Source of the DNA: JAYOFM01 sp038117225
GTDB lineage: Bacteria; Pseudomonadota; Alphaproteobacteria; Rhodospirillales; Casp-alpha2
DNA length: 64,000 bases
Assembly (NCBI GenBank): GCA_038117225.1
Contig: JAYOFM010000002.1
Span: 28,003-92,002, forward strand
Direction of reading: 5' to 3'
A program made the translations under genes and the position numbers. Positions 17,378 to 27,039 of this stretch are shown in pieces (positions within the stretch are counted from its first letter, which is position 1; each line of letters begins with the position of its first letter). Under the pieces are notes generated by a model, which saw nothing but the letters and a program-made list of their open reading frames with translations, was not told the origin of the DNA and did no database searches.

Positions 17378-18100
17378 ATGCCGTTCGAGATCGCCATCAT
17401 CATGGCCGGGGCCTTTCTCGCCGCCTTCGTCGTCGGAGCCGCCGGTTTCGGCGACGCCCTGGTGGCGGCCGCCGTGTGGCTGCATTTCTTCGCGCCGGCG
17501 GAAGCGGCGCCGCTGATTGTCATGACCGGATTGCTGGTTCATCTGATCGGGTTGGCGCGGCTCTTTCGCGATCTGGATTTCCGTCATCTGGCGCCGTTCA
17601 TCGGCCTTGGCGCGCTCGGCGTGCCGCTGGGCACCTGGCTGCTGGCGCGGATCGATGCCGAACCGTTTCGCCTCGCCGTCGGCGGGCTTTTGCTGGTCTA
17701 TGGTGTCGGGTTGTTGGCTCTGCGCGATCCGCCGACCATGAAGAGCGGCGGCAGGCTGCTCGACGCGATGGTCGGCGGCGTCGGCGGTGTGCTCGGTGGC
17801 CTCGCCGGCATGTCGGGCGCCGTGCCGGCGGTGTGGTGTGCCCTGCGCGGCTGGCCCAAACGCGAGGCGCGCGGCGTAAGCCAGCCCTACATCCTGCTGA
17901 TGCACGTGTTCTCTCTCGCCGCCATGGCCTGGGTCGGCCTGGTAACCATGGAAACGGTGGAACGATTCCTCTGGGGCGTGCCGGCCATCCTCGTCGGCAT
18001 GTCTGCCGGCCTCGCCCTCTACCGCCGCCTCGACGAAGCCCTGTTCCGCCGCCTCGTCCTCGCCATGCTAGCGGTCTCGGGGCTGACGTTGGTGGTTTAG
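17378..18100 (+). CDS. TauE/SafE family anion exporter
   Basis: The 240-residue membrane protein has the paired signature segments VGAAGFGDALVAAAVW and VGGVLGGLAGMSGAVPAVW and about eight helices. The start is ATG 17378, which begins the first helix; the frame further upstream overlaps the VOC gene and is arginine/proline-rich. It ends the dioxygenase, aconitase X and VOC operon. Export or import of that pathway's acid, or sulfite release, are the realistic options. Confidence 0.85.
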   Translation: MPFEIAIIMAGAFLAAFVVGAAGFGDALVAAAVWLHFFAPAEAAPLIVMTGLLVHLIGLARLFRDLDFRHLAPFIGLGALGVPLGTWLLARIDAEPFRLAVGGLLLVYGVGLLALRDPPTMKSGGRLLDAMVGGVGGVLGGLAGMSGAVPAVWCALRGWPKREARGVSQPYILLMHVFSLAAMAWVGLVTMETVERFLWGVPAILVGMSAGLALYRRLDEALFRRLVLAMLAVSGLTLVV

Positions 18101-18110
18101 GCGTCCACCC

Positions 18111-18611
18111 TCACAACAGAATAATCCGCTGGAACGCCAGGTGGACCACGGTGGCGCCGAGGGCGATGAGGATGGTCATGAAGATCAGCAGCGTGTAGCG
18201 GTGGATATTGCCCTCGCGGCGCGACTTGATGGCGCGCACGTCCTTGAAGGCGCTGGAGAAATAGCGCTGCATGTGGTCCAGCTTGGCGAGTTCATTGTAC
18301 ATCCATAACTGGTAGATGATCAGTGTGAACACGACCGCGCAGGACATCAGGATTGTCAGGGCCATCAATTTGTTGGTCAGATCCGGTCCCGCCTTGGTGA
18401 TCGCGGCAATGATGACCAGACCGAGAAAGGTGATCAGCGTGGCGCCGACCGTTTTCCACTGGTGGCTCTTGACGAAACGCAGGGTGTCCGTCGATTCGAC
18501 GTAAAGCATGCGCAACTCGGCATGCGTATCGCCGTCGACGATCGGCGGCGTGACCGTGATCTCCTCGGCGACGTCGTCCTGGTCGTCCTTGGTTTCCTTG
18601 CCTTTGGCCAT
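18111..18611 (-). CDS. Small integral membrane protein, unknown function
   Basis: The 166-residue protein has a charged acidic N-terminus (about 45 residues) and three hydrophobic helices at about 52-75, 80-105 and 142-162. A basic amphipathic stretch (HMQRYFSSAFKDVRAIKSRREGNIHR) separates the second and third. No family recognised. It is convergent with the TauE/SafE gene, 10 bases apart, and stands alone upstream of the TPR gene. Confidence 0.7.
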   Translation of the reverse strand: MAKGKETKDDQDDVAEEITVTPPIVDGDTHAELRMLYVESTDTLRFVKSHQWKTVGATLITFLGLVIIAAITKAGPDLTNKLMALTILMSCAVVFTLIIYQLWMYNELAKLDHMQRYFSSAFKDVRAIKSRREGNIHRYTLLIFMTILIALGATVVHLAFQRIILL

Positions 18612-18693
18612 CTCAACCTCCTGGACAGGTGCCCGTCATGAGAGGCGAAAAGCATACCCGGAAGTGGTTAAGAGGTGGTTTCCGTGCCGCCGT

Positions 18694-20106
18694 TTATCCG
18701 GCGAACGGCTTCATGGCCTTGACCGCGCCGCCAACGTGGACGGGACGGGGCAGGCGGCAGTAGGGCGGAAAATCGATGGCGCCGGCGTGACGGTAATAGC
18801 TATCGTGAATCAGGGCGTTGGTCTTAATAAGCGGCCATACCGCGTCGCGCAGAAATTCCTGATCGGACCAGCGGTTACGCATGAATTTCGGCGTCGACGT
18901 GGCAAGGCGCTGCAGGTTGGGCAGTACGCCGGCGATGCCGCCCCACATGCCCGCGAGAATCAATTCCATGTGGTAGGGATGATCGCGCATGATGTGGAAC
19001 GGCCTGGCCGATTTGATCCAGTCGTCGACGGCGATCAGTTCCATGGCGTTGAGGCGCGAGTCCGCGTCGCGGCAGATGAAGCGGTCGACGTTGGGATCGT
19101 CCGAGGCGAAGAAGCGCCATAGCGGGCGCAGGCGCTGCAGCTTCGGATCATCAATGAAAACCACCTCCGAGCCCTGTTCGCGCAACTCCTTGATCACGTT
19201 GGCGGGAACCGTGCGATCGCAATAGAAGCGACAGCGCCAGCCGTAATAGATATGCGGCGCGATGCGCGCGTTGACGACGGCGCCATGGACATAGATCGGG
19301 TCATCCCCCCACAAGGAAAACGCGATGACATTGCGTGCCCGCTTCTTGGCGTCGAACGGCTTGTCCGCCGCCGTCAGATCGAGGCTCAGGTCGCGATAGG
19401 GTGCCTTCTTGAATTCCGCGAAGGCGCGCCGGTCCTTGGCTTCCAGCGCCGTTAGGCCGTGCGACAGCGCGTCGTCTCGCCGGCCCATTGTTTCCAGTGT
19501 CGTCACCAGGGCATTGCGCGCCGGCAGGTCGTCGGGCGCCACCGCGCAAGCCTGTTCGAAGGCGGCAACCGCGTCCTCCATGCGCCCCTCGCCACGCAGG
19601 GCGACCCCTTTCAGGCTCAGCGCCATTAGATGACCCGGATCGAGGGCGAGGGTGCGATCGAAGGCAATGAGCGCATCGTTGACCCGTTTCAGTTCCTGCA
19701 GCAATACCCCTTGCAGGTATTGCGCGCCCACGTGGTCGGGTGCGGCGGCGAGGACGGCCTCGACCTCGGCCAGGGCAGCGTCCCGGTCGCGGGTATTGCG
19801 CAGGATATAGGCTTGTTCCACATGGGTATCCCCAAGGTCGGCGTTGTCAATATCGCCAGCCGTCGTCAGGGCCGCATTGATCGCTTGCTGCGCCTCGGCG
19901 ACGCGGCCCAGATGACGCGCGGCACGGGCATGCAGTGTGTGCGCCTCGACCACGTCGGGCGTGCCGTCGGTCGCCTCGACAAGTCGCCGCGCCACGCGCA
20001 GGGCGTCGAGAAATTCCTCGTCCGCTAACGCCTGACGGACCCGTTCAGTGCTCGGTGGGGCCGGCTTGGGGTTGGGTGCGTTATCGGATTTCGCCTTGGC
20101 GTTCAT
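18694..20106 (-). CDS. TPR-repeat protein with C-terminal glycosyltransferase-like domain
   Basis: The 470-residue cytoplasmic protein has tetratricopeptide repeats at about residues 25-240 (for example HVGAQYLQGVLLQELKRVND). The C-terminal domain (250-470) begins RNVIAFSLWGDD and contains CRDADSRLNAME, a DxD-like motif typical of nucleotide-sugar transferases, and an MRDHPYHM motif. The sulfotransferase gene overlaps its start by four bases, so the two are translated together. The pair likely decorates a surface glycan or glycolipid. Confidence 0.78.
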   Translation of the reverse strand: MNAKAKSDNAPNPKPAPPSTERVRQALADEEFLDALRVARRLVEATDGTPDVVEAHTLHARAARHLGRVAEAQQAINAALTTAGDIDNADLGDTHVEQAYILRNTRDRDAALAEVEAVLAAAPDHVGAQYLQGVLLQELKRVNDALIAFDRTLALDPGHLMALSLKGVALRGEGRMEDAVAAFEQACAVAPDDLPARNALVTTLETMGRRDDALSHGLTALEAKDRRAFAEFKKAPYRDLSLDLTAADKPFDAKKRARNVIAFSLWGDDPIYVHGAVVNARIAPHIYYGWRCRFYCDRTVPANVIKELREQGSEVVFIDDPKLQRLRPLWRFFASDDPNVDRFICRDADSRLNAMELIAVDDWIKSARPFHIMRDHPYHMELILAGMWGGIAGVLPNLQRLATSTPKFMRNRWSDQEFLRDAVWPLIKTNALIHDSYYRHAGAIDFPPYCRLPRPVHVGGAVKAMKPFAG

Positions 20107-21005
20107 CCCTCGGCCTCACGAACAGTCGCCGCGTCGGCATAACCGAGTTCGCACAGTAGATCGCCGGCTCCGCCGTTGAAGGCGTCGATGGCGGCCTGGT
20201 CGAAATGGTTCTGCCAATCGCCGACGATACCCTTGCGAAACTGAGAATCTCGATTCTCCTCCCCGCGCGCGCGTCCGCCGGACAATTTATCGAAGGACGC
20301 CGCCTCGACGCATCCGGCGAGCGTCGCGTCATCATGCGCGAGACCAAGAAATGCGAACACGTGCGACAGTTCCCGGTGCGGATCGGCATGCAGCGCCTCG
20401 TAACGCAATTCGAGAAAATCCGCCGGGTGGGCATCGGCGAAGCGGTGGGCGGATTCATAATCTTGACGCCAGATCCTGGCGAACCGCTTGGCATAGTTCT
20501 CGAGTTTTTCTTGCCCCTTTTCCGGCCCCCACTGGCGCACCAGATGAATCCAGCCGGACACCGCCGCGTCGCGGCCATCGCGCAGGATGAACACGACCTT
20601 GGCTTCGGGAAATAGTTCCTTCATTTGCGGAAGCGCGCGAATGGTGCCCGGGGTCTTTTCGCCGACTGCCGTGATATCCGGTCGATCACCGTAGCCGGCC
20701 ATCATCAGGGCGACCGCGCTACGCACCAGGAAGCGATAGTGCCGGCGATCGATGGGGGGAAAACCGCCGGTTTCGGCGAATACCGTCTTATTCAGCCGCG
20801 TCACGAAGGCATGGTATTCGTTCGTCGCCGTCGCCAGTTTCGGCGCCAGCTGGGTGAAGAACTGGCCCTCGCCCCGGCAAGCGGCGTTGGGGTGCGCGTC
20901 GATCAGCGATTGCAGCCAGGTTGTGCCGGATTTTTCGGTGGCGGCGACGAAGAACAAATCCTTGGCCAGGATTCGCTGAATCTTACCGATTTCGTCCTCG
21001 CTCAT
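20103..21005 (-). CDS. PAPS-dependent sulfotransferase
   Basis: The 300-residue protein has the 5'-phosphosulfate-binding loop TEKSGTTWLQSLID (about residues 23-36) and the 3'-phosphate-binding segment FILRDGRDAAVSGWIH (about 139-154). It therefore transfers sulfate from PAPS to a hydroxyl or amine. No signal peptide is seen. It is the first gene of a two-gene operon with the TPR/glycosyltransferase-like protein, suggesting sulfation of the same glycan or lipid. Confidence 0.88.
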   Translation of the reverse strand: MSEDEIGKIQRILAKDLFFVAATEKSGTTWLQSLIDAHPNAACRGEGQFFTQLAPKLATATNEYHAFVTRLNKTVFAETGGFPPIDRRHYRFLVRSAVALMMAGYGDRPDITAVGEKTPGTIRALPQMKELFPEAKVVFILRDGRDAAVSGWIHLVRQWGPEKGQEKLENYAKRFARIWRQDYESAHRFADAHPADFLELRYEALHADPHRELSHVFAFLGLAHDDATLAGCVEAASFDKLSGGRARGEENRDSQFRKGIVGDWQNHFDQAAIDAFNGGAGDLLCELGYADAATVREAEG

Positions 21006-21137
21006 GCGCCGCTCCCTCTGGGTTCAATTGTGCCAGGGTGCGGGAAGGGCCGCAATCGCGCCGCAGGGCGGTCGCCCCATGATCTGGGTCAACGCGGCCG
21101 GTGGCGATTTCCGCTACACCATGACCATAGGGGGAAA

Positions 21138-21506
21138 ATGCAGGAGGAAATGTTGGCACAGACCAAGACAGAGACCGGTCCAGCCGCCACGCCGTTCGCC
21201 CTTGCCGGCTTGGAAAACGTTCCGGGGGTGAACACCGCGGCCATGGATGAAATGCTGCAAGCCAGCCAGGCCTGCTGGACGGCGTTCGCCGAATTGAACG
21301 CGGAAATGGTCCGCTTCGCCAGCGCGCGCACGCAGGCCAACTTGGAGGCATGCCGCGACTTGGCGCAATGCGAGACCATCGCCGAGGTGCCGACGCTGCA
21401 ACAGACCTGGCTGCAGAGCGCGGCCGAGGCTTATACGCAGGAAATGGGCCGTCTCGCCGAGATCGCCACCGCGGCCCAGAAGGCAAGGCCGGTTCGCAAG
21501 AAGTAA
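21138..21506 (+). CDS. Phasin-like polyhydroxyalkanoate granule protein
   Basis: A 122-residue, almost wholly alpha-helical protein with phasin features: an AxxEMLQASQACWTAFAELN helix followed by NLEACRDLAQCETIAEVPTL and a basic C-terminus (KARPVRKK). Phasins coat PHA granules, which would store surplus acetyl-CoA from these pathways. The start is taken as ATG 21138 after a GGGG purine tract. An ATG at 21150 with AGGAGG only two bases away is the alternative. Longer frames overlap the divergent sulfotransferase. Confidence 0.75.
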   Translation: MQEEMLAQTKTETGPAATPFALAGLENVPGVNTAAMDEMLQASQACWTAFAELNAEMVRFASARTQANLEACRDLAQCETIAEVPTLQQTWLQSAAEAYTQEMGRLAEIATAAQKARPVRKK

Positions 21507-21589
21507 CCCGTAGCCCCCTTGCCCTGGAGGTTGGTCAGACGCTTTAATCCTTGATGCGGTGCCGTTGCCGCGTCGAGGAGGCGTTTGAG

Positions 21590-22441
21590 ATGACCCTGCG
21601 AACCCGGCCGCTGACCCTTGGCTTCGGCGTCGAGATATCCGGTATCGACATGGCCGATTCATCCTTGGACGCGGCGATCGTCGCCGAGGTGGCGCGGCTT
21701 TGGTACGATAACGGTGTGGTGCTGTTTCGTGACCAGACGGTGGGCGAGGCGGACGTGGTTCGATTTTCGCGCCAATTTGGTGAGCTCGAAATTCATGTGC
21801 GCGAGGAATATCTAGATCCGGATTATCCAGAACTGCTGACTGTCTCAAACGTCACGCGGCAGGGGGCGGCGATCGGCATCCTCGGCGACCACGAGGTCGG
21901 CTGGCACCACGATCAGATCTATCAGCATAAGCCGGCCGTCGGCTCCTTGCTCTGTGCCTTCAAGATTCCGCCGTCGGGCGGTGAAACCTGTTTCGCCAAT
22001 CTTGCCGTTGCCTATGAGGCACTGCCCGAGGCCATGCGCCAGCGTCTGGCTCCGCTCAAGGCTCGCCAATCATACAGTTACTTCAACAGCCAATGGAGCG
22101 AGCCGACGAACGAGGAGCAGACCAACCGCACGCCGGATGTGCTGCACCCGGTGGTGCGCACCCATCCGGTGACCGGCCGTAAGGCGCTCTATGTTGACCC
22201 GGCCATGACGGCGGCCATCGATAGTCTCGACGAGGCGGAGAGCCGAGCCTTGCTTGACGAGTTGTTCGCGTGGATCGTCCGGCCTGAGTTCGTCTACGAA
22301 CACCAGTGGCGGCTTGGCGATGCGATCATGTGGGATAACGCCTCGACCATGCACCGGCGCGGCGAATTCGACCCGGCGGCGGAACGCATCATGAAGCGCA
22401 CGACGATCATGCCGCCACCGGACCGAGCCGTGCCTTTCTAG
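21590..22441 (+). CDS. Fe(II)/2-oxoglutarate dioxygenase, TauD/TfdA family
   Basis: The 283-residue oxygenase has the iron triad in VGWHHDQIYQHKP (about residues 105-117) and DNASTMHRRGEF (about 253-264). The start ATG 21590 follows GAGGAGG about 7 bases upstream; the 13-residue longer frame is not conserved. It is 26 bases ahead of a PLP-dependent dehydratase. Hydroxylation of an amino acid followed by PLP-dependent deamination is a plausible coupling. Confidence 0.87.
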   Translation: MTLRTRPLTLGFGVEISGIDMADSSLDAAIVAEVARLWYDNGVVLFRDQTVGEADVVRFSRQFGELEIHVREEYLDPDYPELLTVSNVTRQGAAIGILGDHEVGWHHDQIYQHKPAVGSLLCAFKIPPSGGETCFANLAVAYEALPEAMRQRLAPLKARQSYSYFNSQWSEPTNEEQTNRTPDVLHPVVRTHPVTGRKALYVDPAMTAAIDSLDEAESRALLDELFAWIVRPEFVYEHQWRLGDAIMWDNASTMHRRGEFDPAAERIMKRTTIMPPPDRAVPF

Positions 22442-22467
22442 GCGGTGATCGATAGACTGCCCGTCCG

Positions 22468-23448
22468 ATGAGCGTACCCTATCCCTCCATCGATGATGTC
22501 CATGCCGCCGCCGAGCGTATTCGCGGCCGCGTTGTGCGCACGCCGTTGCGGCATTCGCCGGGGCTGTCGGACGCCACCGGCCGGCGGGTCTATCACAAGA
22601 TCGAAGCCATGCAGCATACCGGTGCCTTCAAGCTGCGCGGTGCATTTAACGCGCTGATGACACTGAACGACGAGGCGCGCCGGCACGGCGTCATTACCTT
22701 TTCCAGCGGTAACCACGGGCGCGGCATCGCTTATGCGGCGAAGGACCAGGGCATCGATGCCATGGTCTGCGTCTCGGCCGGGGTACCGGCGGTCAAGGTC
22801 GATGCCATCCGCGCCCTCGGCGCCGACGTGCGGGTCACCGGCGCTACTCAGGACGAGGCTGAAGCCGGCATGATGGACCTGGTGGCGGAAACCGGCCGCG
22901 TGCTGGTTTCGCCCTTCGATGATGCCGCCGTCATCGCCGGCCAGGGCACCATTTCGATGGAAATCCTGCAAGATTGCCCCGACGTCGACAGCATCATCGT
23001 GCCGCTGTCCGGGGGCGGCCTGATCGCCGGTATTGCGCTCGCCGCCAAGGCATTGAAACCGTCGGTCCGCGTCGTCGGCGTGACCATGGAGCAGGGCGCG
23101 GCCATGCATGAATCGCTGAAGGCCGGCCACGTGGTCGATATCGTCGAGAGTCCGACGTTGGCCGATGCCTTGCAGGGTGGCCTCGGTGCCGACAACCGGC
23201 TGAGTTTCCCCATGGTGCGCGAGCTGGTCGATGACAGTGTGCTGGTCAGCGAGGATGAAATCGCCGACGCCATGGCCTGGCTTTACTGGAACGATCGCCT
23301 AATTGCCGAAGGCGGTGGCGCCACGGGCACGGCGGCCTTGCTGACGAATCGCATCGGGGATCTCGGCGACGTGGTGGTCAACGTGCTCAGCGGATGCAAC
23401 GTGGATATGGCGACGTTTTCGGCGATCTGTGCCGAGCGGAAACCCTAG
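22468..23448 (+). CDS. PLP fold-type II threonine/serine dehydratase-like enzyme
   Basis: The 326-residue protein has the Schiff-base lysine in TGAFKLRGAFN (about residue 50), the phosphate cradle SGNHGRGIAYAAKD (about 78-91) and a glycine loop PLSGGGLIAG (about 182). The lack of a C-terminal ACT domain points to the catabolic or serine-racemase/hydroxyaspartate-lyase branch rather than biosynthetic IlvA. Following a dioxygenase gene, it may deaminate a 3-hydroxy amino acid. Its stop overlaps the sox operon's last gene tail-to-tail by four bases. Confidence 0.85.
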   Translation: MSVPYPSIDDVHAAAERIRGRVVRTPLRHSPGLSDATGRRVYHKIEAMQHTGAFKLRGAFNALMTLNDEARRHGVITFSSGNHGRGIAYAAKDQGIDAMVCVSAGVPAVKVDAIRALGADVRVTGATQDEAEAGMMDLVAETGRVLVSPFDDAAVIAGQGTISMEILQDCPDVDSIIVPLSGGGLIAGIALAAKALKPSVRVVGVTMEQGAAMHESLKAGHVVDIVESPTLADALQGGLGADNRLSFPMVRELVDDSVLVSEDEIADAMAWLYWNDRLIAEGGGATGTAALLTNRIGDLGDVVVNVLSGCNVDMATFSAICAERKP

Positions 23449-24044
23449 GCGTCGACCCGATAGCCCCATTCGGCGGCTGCTTCGGTCAGCCAGTGCCAAA
23501 AGTCGGCGGCAAAGCCGCGCGCCACATAAACGTCGAACACTTCTTCGTCGATGCAATCAATGACCACATTGAAGTGGCCAATCAGGCCAACGGCGGCATG
23601 GCCGGTGCCGAAGGCACTCGGATGCAGATCGAGCGGACAGTCAGACGCCAGCACGTCGCGCGTGTGGGGACCGGCCAGCCGCAGCACCGTCCGCCCCGAC
23701 GAGACATCGTTGATCGCGGCGCCGGGCGCGGCACCGCTGATATCCCCGGCGAGGTTATTCGTCGTTTCCGATGACAGCAGCCAGCGCCCGGGCGCCAGCC
23801 ATAGGGCGCGGACATTGCTCGACACCGCCGCCATTCCGGAGGTTTCGGGCAGCGCCACGCCAGCCGCCCCATTGACCGCCGTGATCGTGTCGCGGTCGCC
23901 GTCGCGGACGCTGACATGAACCAGGGTCAGCGGCCGGCGTTCGGTGATGGTCACGCCGGGAGTGCCGTCATCGGCGGCGGCGCCGAACGTGCCCGCGACA
24001 ATAATGCCATCAAGGGCGGATCGTCTGATTGCCGGATCAGCCAC
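23445..24044 (-). CDS. soxG: Sarcosine oxidase, gamma subunit
   Basis: The 199-residue distal subunit of heterotetrameric sarcosine oxidase. It has the gamma-family pattern WLAPGRWLLSSE (about 106-117) and VLRLAGPHTRDVLASDCPLDLH (about 140-161). It overlaps soxA by eight bases, as expected for stoichiometric expression. The enzyme oxidatively demethylates sarcosine, passing the methyl to tetrahydrofolate; gamma shields the tunnel and carries no cofactor. Confidence 0.9.
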   Translation of the reverse strand: MADPAIRRSALDGIIVAGTFGAAADDGTPGVTITERRPLTLVHVSVRDGDRDTITAVNGAAGVALPETSGMAAVSSNVRALWLAPGRWLLSSETTNNLAGDISGAAPGAAINDVSSGRTVLRLAGPHTRDVLASDCPLDLHPSAFGTGHAAVGLIGHFNVVIDCIDEEVFDVYVARGFAADFWHWLTEAAAEWGYRVDA

Positions 24045-27039
24045 GGAGACGCTCCCCTTGCGGATCGATGAAGATGGGATGGGTAATCTCGCAGGCCACC
24101 GTTTGTTCGGTCAGCGGCGAATGGGCGTACACCACCTCGCCGTGGCGCTGACGGCCACCTGCGACGATGGCGAGGCCGATGGGATGGCCCAGATTGGGGC
24201 TGTAGCAGTTTGACGTGACCTCACCGATGGCGGTGATCGGCGTGGGCGCCGCCGGGTCCTCGACGATCTTGCCACCACGGGGAATGCGCGTCCGGCGATC
24301 GACCGGAATCAGGCCGACCAGTTGCTGGCGATCAGGCGCCATCAACGCGGTACGGGCGGCGGCCCGCTTGCCGATGAAGTCGGGCTTATTGTTTGCCAAC
24401 AGTTTTTCGAAGCCGAGATCGCCGGCGGTGGCGCGGCCGCTGATCTCGCCACCGACGATGTGGCCCTTCTCGATCCGCATGACGCCCATGGCCTCGGTGC
24501 CGTAGGGGATGATGTCGAACTCGGTGCCGGCATCCAACAGGCCGGTCCACACATCCTGGCCATAGTCCGCCGGCACGTTGATCTCATAGGCCAGCTCGCC
24601 CGAGAAGCTGATGCGGAACAGCCGCGCCGGCGCGCCGCAAATGGTGCCCTGACGGAAGCCCATGAACTCGCAGGCCTCATTCGAGACGTCGATGTCGTCG
24701 GTGATTTTTTCCAGCACGCGGCGGCTGTCCGGTCCGGCGATGGCGATGGCCGCCCATTCCTCGGTAACGGAGACCATGTGAATGTCCAACTCCGGCCACA
24801 CCACCTGATGATAATATTCCAGATGCCGCATGACGCTGCCGGCGTGCACCGTGGTCGTGGTGACCATAAAGCGGTCGTCGGCGATGCGCGTCACCGTGCC
24901 GTCATCATAGAGGAAGCCGTCCTCGCGCAGCATCAGACCATAGCGGCACTTGCCGACCGCGAGCTTGGTGAACGAATTGATGTAGACTCGGTTGAGGAAC
25001 TCGACCGCGTCCGGACCCTGCAGGTCGATCTTACCGAGGGTCGACACATCGGCGATGCCGACATGGTGACGCACGTGTTTAGCTTCACGCCGCAGTGCCT
25101 GGATCACGTTTTCGCCCGCGCGCGGATAGGCTTCCGGCCTCAACCACGGTCCGGCGTTGACAAAGGAGGCGCCATGGGCCTGATGCCAAGCGTGCATGGC
25201 CGAGCGCCGGGTCGGGTGATAATGCATGCCGAAGTGCGGGCCGGCGATGGTGCCGAGCGGGGTCGGGGTGAAGGGTGGACGGAATGTGGTGGTGCCAACC
25301 GTCGGAATGTCCTCGCCCCGCAACGTCGCCATGATGGCGAGGCCGTTGATGTTGGAGGTGCGCCCCTGGTCGGTGCCCATGCCGAGGGTGGTGTAGCGCT
25401 TCAGATGCTCGACCGAAATATAGTTTTCCCGATGCGCCAGGGCCACGTCTTCCGCCGTCACGTCGTTCTGATGATCGACGAAACGCTTGCCGTGATCATG
25501 GTGCATGTGCGGTACCGCCCATAGGGGCTCGATGTCGAGGGCCAGGTCGTCGACGGCCGTCGGTGTATCGGTCTTAGCGCCGTCGAATCCGGCCGCCGCT
25601 GCCGCTTCGGCGCCGGCGGTGGCCCCGTCCTTGAGGCTATCGGCGAGCCCGAGGACGCCGGTGATGGCGCCGGCGGCGCGCGAACGCTGCGTTGCCGCGT
25701 CGGCGACGAAGGTGGTCAAGGTTTCGTCGTAACGGATGACACCCTTTGCCTGGGAATGGAGATGCACCGTCGGTGCCCAGCCGCCGGACACGGCGACCAG
25801 ATCGCAAATGATGTCGCGGGTGTCACCGGTCAGGTCGCCGGCGTCGTCGAGCGCCTGGACGGTGACCGCGTGAACCGCCTTGGTGCCATGCGCCTTGACC
25901 ACCACGTGGCCGGCGAGGATGCCAATGCCCACGGCCGATGCCATTTCGGCGGCGCCCTTGGGCACGTCGCGGCGGCTGTCGACGATGGCCATGATCTCGA
26001 TGCCGGCGGCCGACAAATCGCGCGCGGCGACATAGGCGGAATTGTTATTGGTGAAGACGACGCAGCGTTCGCCGGCGCGCACTCCGTGGCGGTTGGCGTA
26101 GGCCTGCGCGGCGGACGCCAGCATGACGCCCGGTCGATCGTTGTCGGCGAACACCAGCGGCCGTTCCATGGCGCCGGTGGCCAGCACCACTTCCTTTGCC
26201 CGCACGTGCCACAGGCGCTGGCGCGGTTGATGGGCGGCTGGCACGGCCATGTGGTCGGCGACCCGTTCCGCCATGACCAGCATGTTGTGATCGTAATAGC
26301 TGGTCACCGTGGTGCGCGGCAGCAGGGTCACGTTCGGCATCGCGGCCAGCGCGGCGGTCACCGTGGCGATCCAATCCACGGCCGGGCCGCCGGCCACATT
26401 GGCGTCGAGGCCGAGCAGGCTGCCACCGAATTCGGCGCCGTCATCGACGAGTAACACCCGTGCGCCGGAAGTCGCCGCCGACTGTGCCGCCGCCAGGCCG
26501 GCCGGACCAGCGCCGACGATGACCACGTCGGCGTGGGCATAGCGATGGCCGTAGCGGTCGGGGTCTTCCTCGACGGGGCTTTCGCCCATGCCGGCGATGT
26601 TGCGGATAATGTGTTCGTAAAACATCCACAGCTTGGCTGGCCACATGAATGTCTTGTAGTAGAAACCGGCCGGGAACAATCGGTGGAACTTGGAATTCAG
26701 CGCGCCGATGTCGAAACCGACGGATGGCCAGCAATTTTGGCTGCGCGCGACCAATCCGTCGTACAGTTCGATCCGTGTCGCCTGGATGTTGGGTTGTGTG
26801 CGCGCGCCGTCTTCCAACTGCACCAGGGCATTTGGGTCCTCAATGCCGGCGGCGACGATGCCGCGTGGCCGGTGGTATTTGAAGCTGCGTCCGATCAGGC
26901 GAACACCATTTGCCAGCAGCGCCGAAGCCAGGGTGTCGCCCTGATAACCCTCATAGATCCTACCGTTGAAGGTGAAGCGCAGCGGTGTCGCGCGGTTGAT
27001 GCGGCCGCCAGTGTCATTGCGGAAGGGCTGGCCGTTCAT
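24037..27039 (-). CDS. soxA: Sarcosine oxidase, alpha subunit
   Basis: The 1000-residue subunit has an N-terminal ferredoxin-like domain (FNGRIYEGYQGDTLASALLANG), an NAD-binding Rossmann domain with VVIVGAGPAGLAAAQ (about 170-184), and a C-terminal aminomethyltransferase (GcvT-like) domain from about 590. The full expected length is present. Its ATG overlaps soxD by four bases. Intact length and order (B, D, A, G) indicate a functional enzyme. Confidence 0.95.
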   Translation of the reverse strand: MNGQPFRNDTGGRINRATPLRFTFNGRIYEGYQGDTLASALLANGVRLIGRSFKYHRPRGIVAAGIEDPNALVQLEDGARTQPNIQATRIELYDGLVARSQNCWPSVGFDIGALNSKFHRLFPAGFYYKTFMWPAKLWMFYEHIIRNIAGMGESPVEEDPDRYGHRYAHADVVIVGAGPAGLAAAQSAATSGARVLLVDDGAEFGGSLLGLDANVAGGPAVDWIATVTAALAAMPNVTLLPRTTVTSYYDHNMLVMAERVADHMAVPAAHQPRQRLWHVRAKEVVLATGAMERPLVFADNDRPGVMLASAAQAYANRHGVRAGERCVVFTNNNSAYVAARDLSAAGIEIMAIVDSRRDVPKGAAEMASAVGIGILAGHVVVKAHGTKAVHAVTVQALDDAGDLTGDTRDIICDLVAVSGGWAPTVHLHSQAKGVIRYDETLTTFVADAATQRSRAAGAITGVLGLADSLKDGATAGAEAAAAAGFDGAKTDTPTAVDDLALDIEPLWAVPHMHHDHGKRFVDHQNDVTAEDVALAHRENYISVEHLKRYTTLGMGTDQGRTSNINGLAIMATLRGEDIPTVGTTTFRPPFTPTPLGTIAGPHFGMHYHPTRRSAMHAWHQAHGASFVNAGPWLRPEAYPRAGENVIQALRREAKHVRHHVGIADVSTLGKIDLQGPDAVEFLNRVYINSFTKLAVGKCRYGLMLREDGFLYDDGTVTRIADDRFMVTTTTVHAGSVMRHLEYYHQVVWPELDIHMVSVTEEWAAIAIAGPDSRRVLEKITDDIDVSNEACEFMGFRQGTICGAPARLFRISFSGELAYEINVPADYGQDVWTGLLDAGTEFDIIPYGTEAMGVMRIEKGHIVGGEISGRATAGDLGFEKLLANNKPDFIGKRAAARTALMAPDRQQLVGLIPVDRRTRIPRGGKIVEDPAAPTPITAIGEVTSNCYSPNLGHPIGLAIVAGGRQRHGEVVYAHSPLTEQTVACEITHPIFIDPQGERLRG

